Positions 16,673-25,970 of a stretch of DNA of 64,000 bases are shown here, piece after piece (positions within the stretch are counted from its first letter, which is position 1; every line of letters begins with the position of its first letter). Under the pieces are notes generated by a model that saw only the letters and a list, made by a program, of their open reading frames with translations, was not told the DNA's origin and did no database searches. Source of the DNA: Chloroflexota bacterium. GTDB lineage: Bacteria; Chloroflexota; Limnocylindria; Limnocylindrales; CSP1-4. Location of the stretch: positions 1-64,000 of the forward strand of contig PLOC01000033.1 in assembly GCA_003141955.1 (NCBI GenBank). The letters run 5' to 3'. The position numbers and the translations under genes were made by a program.

Positions 16673-17826
16673 ACGAGAACGAGATGGATGTTTTGGGGGC
16701 GTCTGATGATGACGTCCTCGGCGGTGTTCGGAAGCGAATCTCGGCGGTCGAGCCGTTGCTCCCGCAGCCGCCGGCGTGGAAGCCCGGAGCGGACGCCCGG
16801 GCCACTGGAGAACAGGGAGGTCGAGTGAATCTCCAGATCCGTCCCGCGGGCGCCTTCGGCTTCGGAGGCGTGGTCGCCGTCACGCTGGTCGCCGTGATCC
16901 TCGCGATCTCGTTCGGGGCTCAGGGCTCACACGGCACGGGCCGCCCAAGCCCCGCCAGCGCAACTCCGGTGGCCTCGGGCGTGCTGCCAATCGTCGCTCC
17001 ATCGGTAGTGACGCCGACCGACCTCCCGACCGACGGCCGGACTCTGGGCAATCAGGACGCGCCCGTGACACTCGACGTCTGGGTCGATTTCCGGTGCACG
17101 GCCTGCGAGGACTTCAACGTGGAGACCCTGCCGCAGCTGATCGCCAACTACGTGCGGCCCGCCAAGCTCAAGATCGTCTACCACGATCTCCTGGTCATCG
17201 ACAGTCAGGACGGGACCACCGAGTCGCGCGACGCCGCCGACGCGGCCCTCTGCGCGGCCGACCAGGGCAAGTTCTGGGCCTACCAGGACTGGCTGTTCGC
17301 GAACCAGTCGCCGACCGAGAAACCCGGCGCGTTCACGCTCGATCGCCTGACCGAGCTGGCTCAGAGGGCCGGTCTGGACATGACCGCGTTCGAGCCGTGC
17401 CTCACGAGCGGCAAGCACAACGCCGAAATCGTGGCCGAATCCCAGCTGGCGCCGTCGTCGCTGATCGGCGTGCCATCCTTCTTCGTGAATGGCACCGCGC
17501 TTGGCCCCGGTGCGGGCGGCGGTGTGAGCACGTATGCAGACGTGGCGGCTGCCATCGACGCGGCACTCCCCAAGACGGCCGCCTCCAGCGCTCCGCCCGT
17601 CGCCGCGGGCACGTTCCTCGTCTACACGGTCTCGTCCAAGGACAAGAGCCTGAGTGGCATCGCTGGCAAGTTCGGGATCTCTCTCGCGCAGCTGGAGCTG
17701 GCAAACCCCCTGTCGACGTTTGCGAGCCACAACTACGACATCATCTATGCGGGCATGACCATCTACATCCCGTGGCAGACCTGGGTCCCGACGCCGCCGG
17801 TTCCGTCGTTGACGACGTCGCCGTAG
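16669..17826 (+). CDS. membrane-anchored DsbA/thioredoxin-fold protein with C-terminal LysM domain
   Basis: TM VVAVTLVAVILAISFG; VTLDVWVDFRCTACEDFNVETLPQLI; LysM VYTVSSKDKSLSGIAGKFGISLAQLELANP...GMTIYIP; ATGA overlap with the sigma gene. Confidence 0.85.
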   Translation: MNENEMDVLGASDDDVLGGVRKRISAVEPLLPQPPAWKPGADARATGEQGGRVNLQIRPAGAFGFGGVVAVTLVAVILAISFGAQGSHGTGRPSPASATPVASGVLPIVAPSVVTPTDLPTDGRTLGNQDAPVTLDVWVDFRCTACEDFNVETLPQLIANYVRPAKLKIVYHDLLVIDSQDGTTESRDAADAALCAADQGKFWAYQDWLFANQSPTEKPGAFTLDRLTELAQRAGLDMTAFEPCLTSGKHNAEIVAESQLAPSSLIGVPSFFVNGTALGPGAGGGVSTYADVAAAIDAALPKTAASSAPPVAAGTFLVYTVSSKDKSLSGIAGKFGISLAQLELANPLSTFASHNYDIIYAGMTIYIPWQTWVPTPPVPSLTTSP

Positions 17827-17933
17827 CCGGCGTCGAGATAGGAGTTGGCCCTGTCCAGCGGGCACTGGCTCGGCTAACCTGAGCGCGCGCCGCAACCCGG
17901 CGCACTGTCAGGTCCCGCCGCCAGGGTTCTTTC

Positions 17934-19307
17934 GTGACGCCTTCGCTACCCGGCCTTCGATTCCGCCTCCTCGGCTTCCCGGTCACGATCGGGGTCGACT
18001 TCCTGCTGATCACCCTGATCATTGGCCTGGGGGCCCGGCCCGGCGTCGGCATCCTCGAGTGGGTCGTGGTGGTGGCGGTCTCGCTCCTCATCCACGAGCT
18101 CGGGCACGCCTTCGCCTTGAGCATGTACAACATCCACCCGGAGATACGGCTGTGGGGCATGGGTGGGCTCACGATCTCGGGCTTCGTGCTCCCGCCGCGC
18201 AAGTCGATCCTGGTCAGCCTGGCGGGCCCGCTGGTCGGGATCCCGGTCGCGATCGCGGTCATGGTGGTCAAGCCATGGCTTCCGGCGAGCAGCCCAGTCA
18301 CGGATGCGGCCAGCGACCTGATATTCGTCAACCTGTGGTGGGGCATCCTGAACCTGCTGCCGATCGCCGGGCTGGACGGCGGCAGCGTCGTCACGAACCT
18401 CTTCGTGGTCGCGCTGGGCCTGCGCGGCAAGCGGCCGGGCCTCGTCATGGTGGCGGTCGCCAGCGCCGTGATCGCCATCGGCGCGACCTTCGTCGGCTTC
18501 TTCTACCTGACCATCGTCGTCTTCTTCTTCGGGCTCTTTAACCCGGAGCCGTATCTGACGGTGTGGCAACTCGCCTCGGGCGGGCCAGGCGGGCAGCGCG
18601 CGGCCGGCACGACGCCGTCGAAGGGCGCCTGGGCGGGGCCGACAGTGGAGTCGCGCTCGAACTCGGGCGCCGATCGACAGGGCGGCGAGGGGCGCGGAGG
18701 GGGCCGGCAGCCGGTGGTGATGGTGGCGGCGGAGTCGCGTCGCGCCTTCGGGGAGGCTCTCGCAGAAACGATGCCGGGCGGCACAGGAGAGGCCGCGTCG
18801 ATGGACCTCGACGAGCTGGAACGCCGGCCGGCGCCGCTCCTGCCCGATGTGATCGGCATGGTGGCGAATCGCGACGATCCGGCCGTGGCGGCCCGCCTCG
18901 CGACGGAGACCGACCCTCTGGCGGTGTTCGGGATCGTCACACGGGTCGTCGAGGCCAGGCGGGTCTCGCAGCTCCTCGGCGTGCTGCGGCGCGACCAGAC
19001 GGGCGATCGAATCCCGGCCCTGCTGAAGCTGCAGGTCGGCCTGCATGCTCTCGGCCGGTTCGAGGATTCGATGGCCGCGGCGTCGATGCTCGGGCGGTCC
19101 GGCGGCGCCCGGAGCGCCGCACTGGAGGCGCGGAGCGCGGCCCGGGCTGGCGATCGGAAGAGGGCGGCAGCGGCCCTGGAACGGGCGCTCGAGCTCGGCC
19201 CGGTCCGACTCTCGGACGCCGCCCTGGGCGACATCGCTCGTTTGGGACCGGACCGCAGGATCGCCGACCTGCTGGCAAGGCTCCGGAGCTCGACTTCTCC
19301 CAACTGA
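17934..19307 (+). CDS. M50 family site-2 protease
   Basis: LLIHELGHAFAL (HExxH), NLLPIAGLDGGSV, multiple TM segments. Confidence 0.88.
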   Translation: MTPSLPGLRFRLLGFPVTIGVDFLLITLIIGLGARPGVGILEWVVVVAVSLLIHELGHAFALSMYNIHPEIRLWGMGGLTISGFVLPPRKSILVSLAGPLVGIPVAIAVMVVKPWLPASSPVTDAASDLIFVNLWWGILNLLPIAGLDGGSVVTNLFVVALGLRGKRPGLVMVAVASAVIAIGATFVGFFYLTIVVFFFGLFNPEPYLTVWQLASGGPGGQRAAGTTPSKGAWAGPTVESRSNSGADRQGGEGRGGGRQPVVMVAAESRRAFGEALAETMPGGTGEAASMDLDELERRPAPLLPDVIGMVANRDDPAVAARLATETDPLAVFGIVTRVVEARRVSQLLGVLRRDQTGDRIPALLKLQVGLHALGRFEDSMAAASMLGRSGGARSAALEARSAARAGDRKRAAAALERALELGPVRLSDAALGDIARLGPDRRIADLLARLRSSTSPN

Positions 19308-19362
19308 TTCGCGTCGGCCGCCCCGGAAGGCGGCGGGCTCCGCTCCGGCCTGCGACAGCGCG

Positions 19363-20688
19363 TTAGGCGTGCTCGAGCAGGGTGACCGGGGTCTCGGCCA
19401 GAATCGGCTCGACTTCGGCCTCCCCCACGGCAGCCGCGACCTCCCGGGCCGCGCGGTCGGCGCCGCGGAACCACCTCCACAGCAGGGACGTGGCGATCGT
19501 GTAGAGCACGATGATGGTGATGAAGTCCACGGTGTAACCCGTTGTGAAGCCGAGCCTGCTCTGCAGCTCGCCGTAGTAGAGCGGCGCGACTGTCTCGCCC
19601 AGGGACCACGACAGCGTCATGCCGGCCGCCAGCGTTGCTCTCTCGGCCGCGGAGACGTGCTCCATGGCGAAGGCGTCGAAGATGGGACTGCCGGCGTTCA
19701 TCATGGAGTTGCGCACGGCCAGGGCCACGATCACGGTCCACAGCACCGGGGAGAATCCGAGGACCAGCAGGAAGGGGATGCTGGACGCCTGGACCAGGAC
19801 GATCGATCCGATCCGGCCGAAACGCCGCGCCAGGGCCGGTTGCGCGATTATCGCAAACGTCGTTCCCAGGTACGCGATCGCGATGACCGCGTTGATCTCG
19901 GGCAGGCCCAGGTTGAACTTCTTCTGCACGAAGACGTTGAGGAACGGGATGAGCTGGCCGGCGCCGAGAGCCGTGATGAAGCCGGGCAGGAGCAGCCGCG
20001 CGAACAGGCCACGGTCCGACACCGCGATGCCGAACCTGTGGCCCTGCGCGCGGCGCGGGCGATCGAGCCCGGGGCGGTCGCTCGTAAGAGGCAACACCGT
20101 GACCACCGAAAGGACACCGAGCAGCGCGATCCCCACGATCAGCACCCGGTATGGCGCCGGACCCCCGCCGAGCCCGAGAGTGGTGGCCAGCACGGTCGCG
20201 ATCGCGCCGCCTGCCAGCATGGCCACGACCGCCGTCATGTTGTTAATGGCGAACCAGATCGCGAAGTACTCGTTTCGCTGGTCAGGCCGGGTGTGCTCGG
20301 CAATGAAGGGGATCTGGACGACGCTCACGGCCTGAGAGCCCGCACCGAGGGCCGCTACTCCCACGAAGAGCAGCGCCACGTTTCCGGGCAGCACCGCGAG
20401 CATCGCGACGGCCACCATGGCCATGCCGCCGATCATGACCGCGCGCCTGCCGATGCGGTCCGAGAGCGCGCCGCAGGGGAGCGCCACGAGGACACCCGCC
20501 AGCATCGCGACGGACATCAGCTCGCCCATCGTCGAAGGGCTGAGGCCGATTGCCCCGACGTACAGGTTGAAGTCGGCCCAATAGAGGCTGATGACGGCGC
20601 CGTAGACGATGGTCGTGACAAGGAACAGCCGGGCGTCACGGCTGAATCCGGTGAAGCTCCTCATGTACCGGACGAAGGCCTGAGTCAC
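19363..20688 (-). CDS. MFS transporter
   Basis: 12-TM-like hydrophobic protein with GALSDRIGRRAVMIGG. Confidence 0.88.
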   Translation of the reverse strand: MTQAFVRYMRSFTGFSRDARLFLVTTIVYGAVISLYWADFNLYVGAIGLSPSTMGELMSVAMLAGVLVALPCGALSDRIGRRAVMIGGMAMVAVAMLAVLPGNVALLFVGVAALGAGSQAVSVVQIPFIAEHTRPDQRNEYFAIWFAINNMTAVVAMLAGGAIATVLATTLGLGGGPAPYRVLIVGIALLGVLSVVTVLPLTSDRPGLDRPRRAQGHRFGIAVSDRGLFARLLLPGFITALGAGQLIPFLNVFVQKKFNLGLPEINAVIAIAYLGTTFAIIAQPALARRFGRIGSIVLVQASSIPFLLVLGFSPVLWTVIVALAVRNSMMNAGSPIFDAFAMEHVSAAERATLAAGMTLSWSLGETVAPLYYGELQSRLGFTTGYTVDFITIIVLYTIATSLLWRWFRGADRAAREVAAAVGEAEVEPILAETPVTLLEHA

Positions 20689-20700
20689 GGGTCCCCACTC

Positions 20701-20757
20701 GAGCGTGCGTTACGGAGCGTGCGTTACAGAGCGTGCGGTGACGGAGCGCGTCCTACG
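20701..20757. repeat. degenerate tandem 14-15-mer GAGCGTGCGTTACG x4
   Basis: GAGCGTGCGTTACG/GAGCGTGCGTTACA/GAGCGTGCGGTGACG/GAGCGCGTCCTACG. Confidence 0.7.
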
Positions 20758-21014
20758 AGCGCATAAGGTCCGGACAGGGCGGTTCGTCTTCGCGGAGGGT
20801 ACGCCCCACCACGATGAGGAGTCGGCCCAGACGCAGATGGATGCCGCTGACGGGTCCAAGCGGCCTTCGCGGTCCTTCGGATCGGCTGGTGCGGCGCGCT
20901 TCCAGGGCGTCAGCGCGCATCTCCGCCTGTTGCGTTTGGACCATGCGAAGAACCTGTTCGGGTGGTTGGTACCACATTCGATCTACTCTCCTGGTCAGGG
21001 GTTTGGATATCAGA

Positions 21015-21032
21015 GTTAGCTGTGTATCTAAC
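21015..21032. promoter_or_regulatory. candidate ArsR operator GTTAG-N8-CTAAC upstream of the MFS gene
   Basis: Exact inverted repeat with the same spacing as the one before the arsR-like gene. Confidence 0.65.
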
Positions 21033-21069
21033 ACGGGGTCGCTCAGAGCCGACGGTCGGCACCGATGGG

Positions 21070-22158
21070 TCAGCGCGCCAGAAAGGCGACCAGCTCCGGT
21101 CCGGCCTGTTCGACACGGTCCCGTCGAAGCGTGTAGTAGGTGAGGTTGCCCTGCTCGGTCATCGTCACCAGGCCGGCGCTTCGAAGCTGAGCCAGGTGAT
21201 GGCTGACCGTCGGTTTGCTGAGTTCGAGCTCGGTGGCGAGCTCGGTGAGATAGCGGTCACGTTCGGCCAGCAGGCACAGGATGCGCAGCCTGCTCTCGTC
21301 TCCCAGGGCGCGATAGAGGCGCACCGTCGCCACCGGAGGAGCGGCCCTGCCGCCGGCCCCGAGAGCCGAGTCGGCGATCGGGTAGCAGACGAGCGTGATC
21401 TCGCCGACCTTGGTCAGCGAGTTGTACGGCCGGCCGAAGTAGCTGGGCGCCAGAACGATCCGGCGGGTCCTTTGCTCCGGCACCATTCGGATGCCGTTGG
21501 TGGCCTTTTCGACGAAGCCGAGTGGATTGGCAACGGCATCGTCCATGTGGCGCCCGGCGACGTCTCGGTCGAGCATCCGGCCCACGCGCACTTCGATCTG
21601 CTCGAAGCGAGGGAGCCACGCGTGAAGCACCCGGCGCGCGCCCGGCGCGAGCTCACCCAGGGTCTCCGGCATAACCGCGTGGCCCCTCCAATGCTCCAGC
21701 TGGTCGCCCAGCGCGGCGTAGGCCTCGGCGTCACCGTTGAGGGCCCTGTGGGCCGAATCGGTGAGTTCCGGGCTCTCGAGCAGTTCGCCGAACAGGCACT
21801 CGAGCAGATCGGCGTCGGGAAGCTGGTCGACCGCAGCCACGACCTGGCGGGCGGTCTTGATCTCGGGCCGAACCACGAGCAGCCGGCCGACCTCGGACAC
21901 GAAGCCGACGCAAGCCCTGGCGGACTCACTTTCGCCAACTTCGTTGAGGGCTGCCGCGCGCGACTCCTGGAGCCAGGTCCGGTCCTCCGGCAGGAGATCC
22001 TCGAGTTCGCCGCAATCCGCGCAGGCGCTCACGAGGAAGTCGTAGCCCGTGCGCGGATCGAGTTGGACTGTCGGCATCTGAGGCATCGTCAGTCCCGGCC
22101 TGACGAGGCCGCCGGATCGCTCCCGAGCGGTACGCGGTGGGTTCTGGAGCCCTGCCAC
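21070..22158 (-). CDS. ArsR-family transcriptional regulator with long N-terminal domain (DUF5937-like)
   Basis: C-terminal LYRALGDESRLRILCLLAERDRYLTELATELELSKPTVSHHLAQLRSAGLVTMTEQGNLTYYTLR; start may be internal (about 22085). Confidence 0.85.
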   Translation of the reverse strand: MAGLQNPPRTARERSGGLVRPGLTMPQMPTVQLDPRTGYDFLVSACADCGELEDLLPEDRTWLQESRAAALNEVGESESARACVGFVSEVGRLLVVRPEIKTARQVVAAVDQLPDADLLECLFGELLESPELTDSAHRALNGDAEAYAALGDQLEHWRGHAVMPETLGELAPGARRVLHAWLPRFEQIEVRVGRMLDRDVAGRHMDDAVANPLGFVEKATNGIRMVPEQRTRRIVLAPSYFGRPYNSLTKVGEITLVCYPIADSALGAGGRAAPPVATVRLYRALGDESRLRILCLLAERDRYLTELATELELSKPTVSHHLAQLRSAGLVTMTEQGNLTYYTLRRDRVEQAGPELVAFLAR

Positions 22159-22181
22159 TTCTAGCGATTCCTCTTACTCAT

Positions 22182-22199
22182 GTTAGATAGAAGGCTAAC
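22182..22199. promoter_or_regulatory. candidate ArsR autoregulatory operator TGTTAG-N8-CTAACA (core GTTAG-N8-CTAAC)
   Basis: Inverted repeat immediately upstream of the arsR-like ORF. Confidence 0.65.
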
Positions 22200-22414
22200 A
22201 AGGCGCGAAGGGCAAGTCAAGGGCGGTGCAGGGTACGCGCCAGGCGAGATGGGGCATCCGGCCCGGTTTCGATTGCCCGGCCGGGCGGTGGCTCACAGGG
22301 AGGTCGTGGAGCCTGCCGCCAACCCTCGCCGTGGCGGCGGCCCGTACAATGCATGGGCCGCGGCGTCGCTGTCACTGAATCGCGCGACCGCGCATCCTCC
22401 AGGAGCCCCACCGC

Positions 22415-23725
22415 ATGACCGCACCGACAGTCAGGTTCACCGACGAGCGATTGGCCAACGGGCTGCGGCTGATCATCGCCGAAGACCATCTGGCCCCGGT
22501 CGTCGCGGTCTGCATCTGGTATGCGGTCGGCTCCAAGAACGAGGTTCCCGGCAAGACCGGCTTTGCCCACCTCTTCGAGCACGTCATGTTCCAGGGCTCT
22601 CGCCACGTTGCCAAGACTGAGCACATGGGCCTGGTCCAGGCGGCCGGCGGGACGCTCAACGGCACGACCTGGCTGGACCGAACCAACTACTTCGAGACGA
22701 TGCCGAGCCACCAGCTGGAGCTGGCGCTGTGGCTCGAGGCCGACCGGATGGCGACGCTTCTGGACGCCCTCAACCAGGAGAACCTCGACAATCAGCGCGA
22801 CGTCGTCAAGAACGAGAAGCGCTCGAGCTACGACAACCGACCCTACGGCCAGTGGTTCCACAAGCTCCAGGAACAGCTCTTTCCGCCGGAGCATCCGTAC
22901 CATCATCCGACGATCGGGTCGATGGAGGACCTGGACGCGGCCTCGCTCGAGGACGTGGCCGCTTTCTTCCGGACCTACTACGCGCCGAACAACGCGGTCC
23001 TGGCGATCGCCGGCGACGCCGATCCGGCGCAGGCTCGGGCCTGGGTGGAGCGCTACTTCGGCGAGATAGCGGCGAATCCGAGGATCCCGCCGCTGGGCGA
23101 CGTGAGCTTGCCGCCCACGCTCGGGGCCGAGAGTCGCGAGGTGATCGAGGATCGGGTGCCGCTGCCGCGCCACTACTTCGGCTTTCGGGCGCCTTGCTTC
23201 GGCGATCCGCGGCTGGAGGCCCTGGAGGTCGCGTGCCAGATACTGGCCGGCGGAAAGGGCAGCCGGCTGTACCGTCGGCTCGTGCGCGACGAACGGATCG
23301 CCCAGGACGTCGCGTTCTTTGCCCTCGGGTTCGTCGGTGGGGCATCGATCGCAGCCGGCCAGGCGACGGTTCGGCCGGGAGTCGATCCGGAGGTCGTCGA
23401 GCGCGCCTTCGAGGAGGAGCTCGAACGGCTTGGTCGGGAGCCGGTGACGGCCGACGAGCTCGCCCGGGCGCGGGCACTGATCGAGACGTTCGAGCTCGAG
23501 GCGCTCCAGCGGGTTGAGGAGCGGGCTGATCGGCTGGCTATGTTAGCCACCCTGCTCGACGACCCGGACCTCATCAACCGCCAGCTGGAGCGGTATCTAG
23601 CGGTGACCCCGGCGGAGATCCAGGCCGTGGCCGCGGAGGTGTTTCGGCCGGAGAACCGCGTCGTGCTCACCTACGTGCCCGCCGCCGGAGCGGCCAGGGG
23701 TCAGGACGAGGAGTCGGCGGCATGA
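22415..23725 (+). CDS. M16 family zinc protease, catalytic-type subunit
   Basis: HLFEHVMFQG (HxxEH) with downstream E; typical N-terminal M16 domain. Confidence 0.92.
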   Translation: MTAPTVRFTDERLANGLRLIIAEDHLAPVVAVCIWYAVGSKNEVPGKTGFAHLFEHVMFQGSRHVAKTEHMGLVQAAGGTLNGTTWLDRTNYFETMPSHQLELALWLEADRMATLLDALNQENLDNQRDVVKNEKRSSYDNRPYGQWFHKLQEQLFPPEHPYHHPTIGSMEDLDAASLEDVAAFFRTYYAPNNAVLAIAGDADPAQARAWVERYFGEIAANPRIPPLGDVSLPPTLGAESREVIEDRVPLPRHYFGFRAPCFGDPRLEALEVACQILAGGKGSRLYRRLVRDERIAQDVAFFALGFVGGASIAAGQATVRPGVDPEVVERAFEEELERLGREPVTADELARARALIETFELEALQRVEERADRLAMLATLLDDPDLINRQLERYLAVTPAEIQAVAAEVFRPENRVVLTYVPAAGAARGQDEESAA

Positions 23726-25179
23726 CGCTCGAGGAGATCCTCGCCGCCCGACCTTCGCCCGGCCAGCCGCGTGCGTACAACTTCCCGCCGTTCGAGCGGA
23801 CGGTGATGCCGTCCGGCCTGCAAGTCCTGGCGGTTCACGTCCCGGGCCGGCCGCTGGTGTCGGCCAATCTGATCTTCCTGTCCGGGGCTGCCGACGAGCC
23901 GGCCGATCTGGCGGGGGCGACCGTTCTCACGGCTCGGGCGATGACCGAGGGCACGGACCGTTACCCAGGGCTGGAGCTGATCGAGGCCGCCGAGAGGCTC
24001 GGCTCCACGCTCCACGCGGACGCCAGCTGGGACGCCTTCGCGGCCAGCGTCGAGGTTGCGGCGTCGCGCCTGCGGGCCGCCCTGGAGCTGCTCGATGAGC
24101 TCGTGGAGCGGCCGACCTTCCCGGCGGAGGAGGTCGCGCGACTGCGCGACGAGCGCCTCAACGACCTGCTGCAGATGCGCGCCGAGCCGCGCCGCCGGGT
24201 GGAGCAGGCATTCTCTCAGGCCATCTACACGCCGGAGTCGCCTTACTCGCGCCTTGCCGGCGGGGACGAATCGACGGTCGAACGGCTTACACGCGACGAA
24301 CTGACGGCGGTCCATCGCGCGCTGCTGTCACCGGAGCGGGCCGCTCTTGTGGTCGGCGGCGACCTGACCGGGCTCGACGTCCCTCGCCTGGCCGAGGAAG
24401 TGTTGGGTTCGCTGGCTCGCGACGGTTCGGGCGCTTTGGGCACGTCGGCCGGGTCGAAGTCGCCGCTCGCCGGACGAATCCCAGTCGCCGACGCGGCCGT
24501 CGATCGACCAATCGTTCGGCTCTACGACCGTCCCGGCTCGGTGCAGTCGGAGGTGCGGATCGGACACGTCGGCCTTCGGCGTCATGTCCCGGACTTCCAC
24601 GCCGTGCAGGTCATGGCCGCGATCCTGGGCGGCCTCTTCAACTCGCGGCTGCAGCTGAACCTGCGCGAGGAGAAGGGCTACACGTACGGCGTCGGGGCCG
24701 GGTTCGACATGCGGCGCGGCGCCGGGCCGTTCGGCGTCCGGACCGCGGTCCAGACGGCGGTCACGGTGCCCGCCATATCCGAGGCGCTCAAGGAGTTGAA
24801 CCGGATGCGCGACACGCTGGTCACGGACGCCGAGCTGGCCGTCGCGCGGGACTACCTGGTCGGCGTGTTCCCGCTGCGCTTCGAGACGCCGGGCGCTGTG
24901 GTCGGGGCGATCGGCGGGCTCTTCGTGAACGGCCTGCCGGACGACGAGCTGGCCCGCTATCGTGGCCAGGTCGAGGCGGTCACGGCGCAGGACGTCCGGA
25001 AGGCGGCCCAGGACCACATCCATCCTGACCGGCTGGCGATCGTTCTGGTCGGCGACGCGGACGTCGTGGGCAAAGATCTCGAGGCGGCGGGCTTTGGCGA
25101 GCTCGAGGTGATCCACGATGAGCTCCCGGGCGAGGTCGATGAACCCGGTGCTCCCCAAGGGGACGAGGAGGGCGAATGA
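23722..25179 (+). CDS. M16 family protein, partner lacking HxxEH
   Basis: LAGATVLTARAMTEGTDRYPGLELIEAAERLGSTLHADASWD, GGLFNSRLQLNLREEKGYTYGVGAGF; ATGA overlap. Confidence 0.92.
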   Translation: MTLEEILAARPSPGQPRAYNFPPFERTVMPSGLQVLAVHVPGRPLVSANLIFLSGAADEPADLAGATVLTARAMTEGTDRYPGLELIEAAERLGSTLHADASWDAFAASVEVAASRLRAALELLDELVERPTFPAEEVARLRDERLNDLLQMRAEPRRRVEQAFSQAIYTPESPYSRLAGGDESTVERLTRDELTAVHRALLSPERAALVVGGDLTGLDVPRLAEEVLGSLARDGSGALGTSAGSKSPLAGRIPVADAAVDRPIVRLYDRPGSVQSEVRIGHVGLRRHVPDFHAVQVMAAILGGLFNSRLQLNLREEKGYTYGVGAGFDMRRGAGPFGVRTAVQTAVTVPAISEALKELNRMRDTLVTDAELAVARDYLVGVFPLRFETPGAVVGAIGGLFVNGLPDDELARYRGQVEAVTAQDVRKAAQDHIHPDRLAIVLVGDADVVGKDLEAAGFGELEVIHDELPGEVDEPGAPQGDEEGE

Positions 25180-25901
25180 TCGTCGTCATCGGTCTGCCGG
25201 CGTACGCCGGCTCGGCAGGCGGGGAGGAGAGTGTGGGCGGGCTTGCCGTCGACGTGGCCGCTGCCGCAGCCGTCCTGGGCAGTTCTGTGGAGCTGGTCGG
25301 AAAGGTCGGCGACGACGGCGCGGGCGACGCGGTCGTTCTGGCGCTCGGCCGTCTGGGTGTCGGGCACGCGGCGCTGCTCCGGGATCCGGCGCGGTCCACG
25401 CCGGTGCTGTCCGCCGTGGCAGTCGCCACGGAGCCCGAAGCCGCGGACGGGGCCGCCGACGCGCTGGCGGGCGCCGCTCTCACGGCAGACGCGCTGGCGG
25501 GCGATCGCGCCGACGACGGACCGCGGGTCGAGGTCGAGCTGCTCCCCGCCGATCCGGCCGCGCGGCCGGGGCTCGAGGCTGGCGACATCTCCCTGGCGTT
25601 GCGCTACCTGGCCGAGGCACGGGTCGTGGTCCTCGCGGAGCCACTCCCCGAAGTGGCGGTCGCGGCCGTGGTCGAGGGCGCGACCTTCGCCGGCGCGCGT
25701 CTCGTCGTGCTCCTGCCGCCCGGCGCCGCATCCCCGGCCCTGCCGCCGGAGGTCACGCTTCTCGAGGCCCCCGCCGTCGACGACGGATCGTTCGGTCGCG
25801 TGGTGGGCGCCTTCGCCGCCGGGCTCGATGCCGGGGCGGAGCCAGCCGCGGCGTTCGCGGAGGCGGTCAGGGCTTCGGGCTGGCAGCCTGTCGCCGACTG
25901 A
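25176..25901 (+). CDS. PfkB/ribokinase-like protein
   Basis: GGLAVDVAAAAAVLGSSVELVGKVGDDGAGDAVVLALGRLGVGHAALL; overlaps the upstream stop. Confidence 0.65.
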   Translation: MIVVIGLPAYAGSAGGEESVGGLAVDVAAAAAVLGSSVELVGKVGDDGAGDAVVLALGRLGVGHAALLRDPARSTPVLSAVAVATEPEAADGAADALAGAALTADALAGDRADDGPRVEVELLPADPAARPGLEAGDISLALRYLAEARVVVLAEPLPEVAVAAVVEGATFAGARLVVLLPPGAASPALPPEVTLLEAPAVDDGSFGRVVGAFAAGLDAGAEPAAAFAEAVRASGWQPVAD

Positions 25902-25970
25902 GGATCCACGCCTGCGCCGCGCCCGCGTCCGGCGGCCCGCCGGGCCCTTCGTTCATGTAGAGTGCCCGCC

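Noticed and set aside
19045-20766. 573-aa plus-strand ORF antisense to the MFS gene
   Set aside because: His/Arg/Asp-rich shadow frame of a transmembrane gene; not credible
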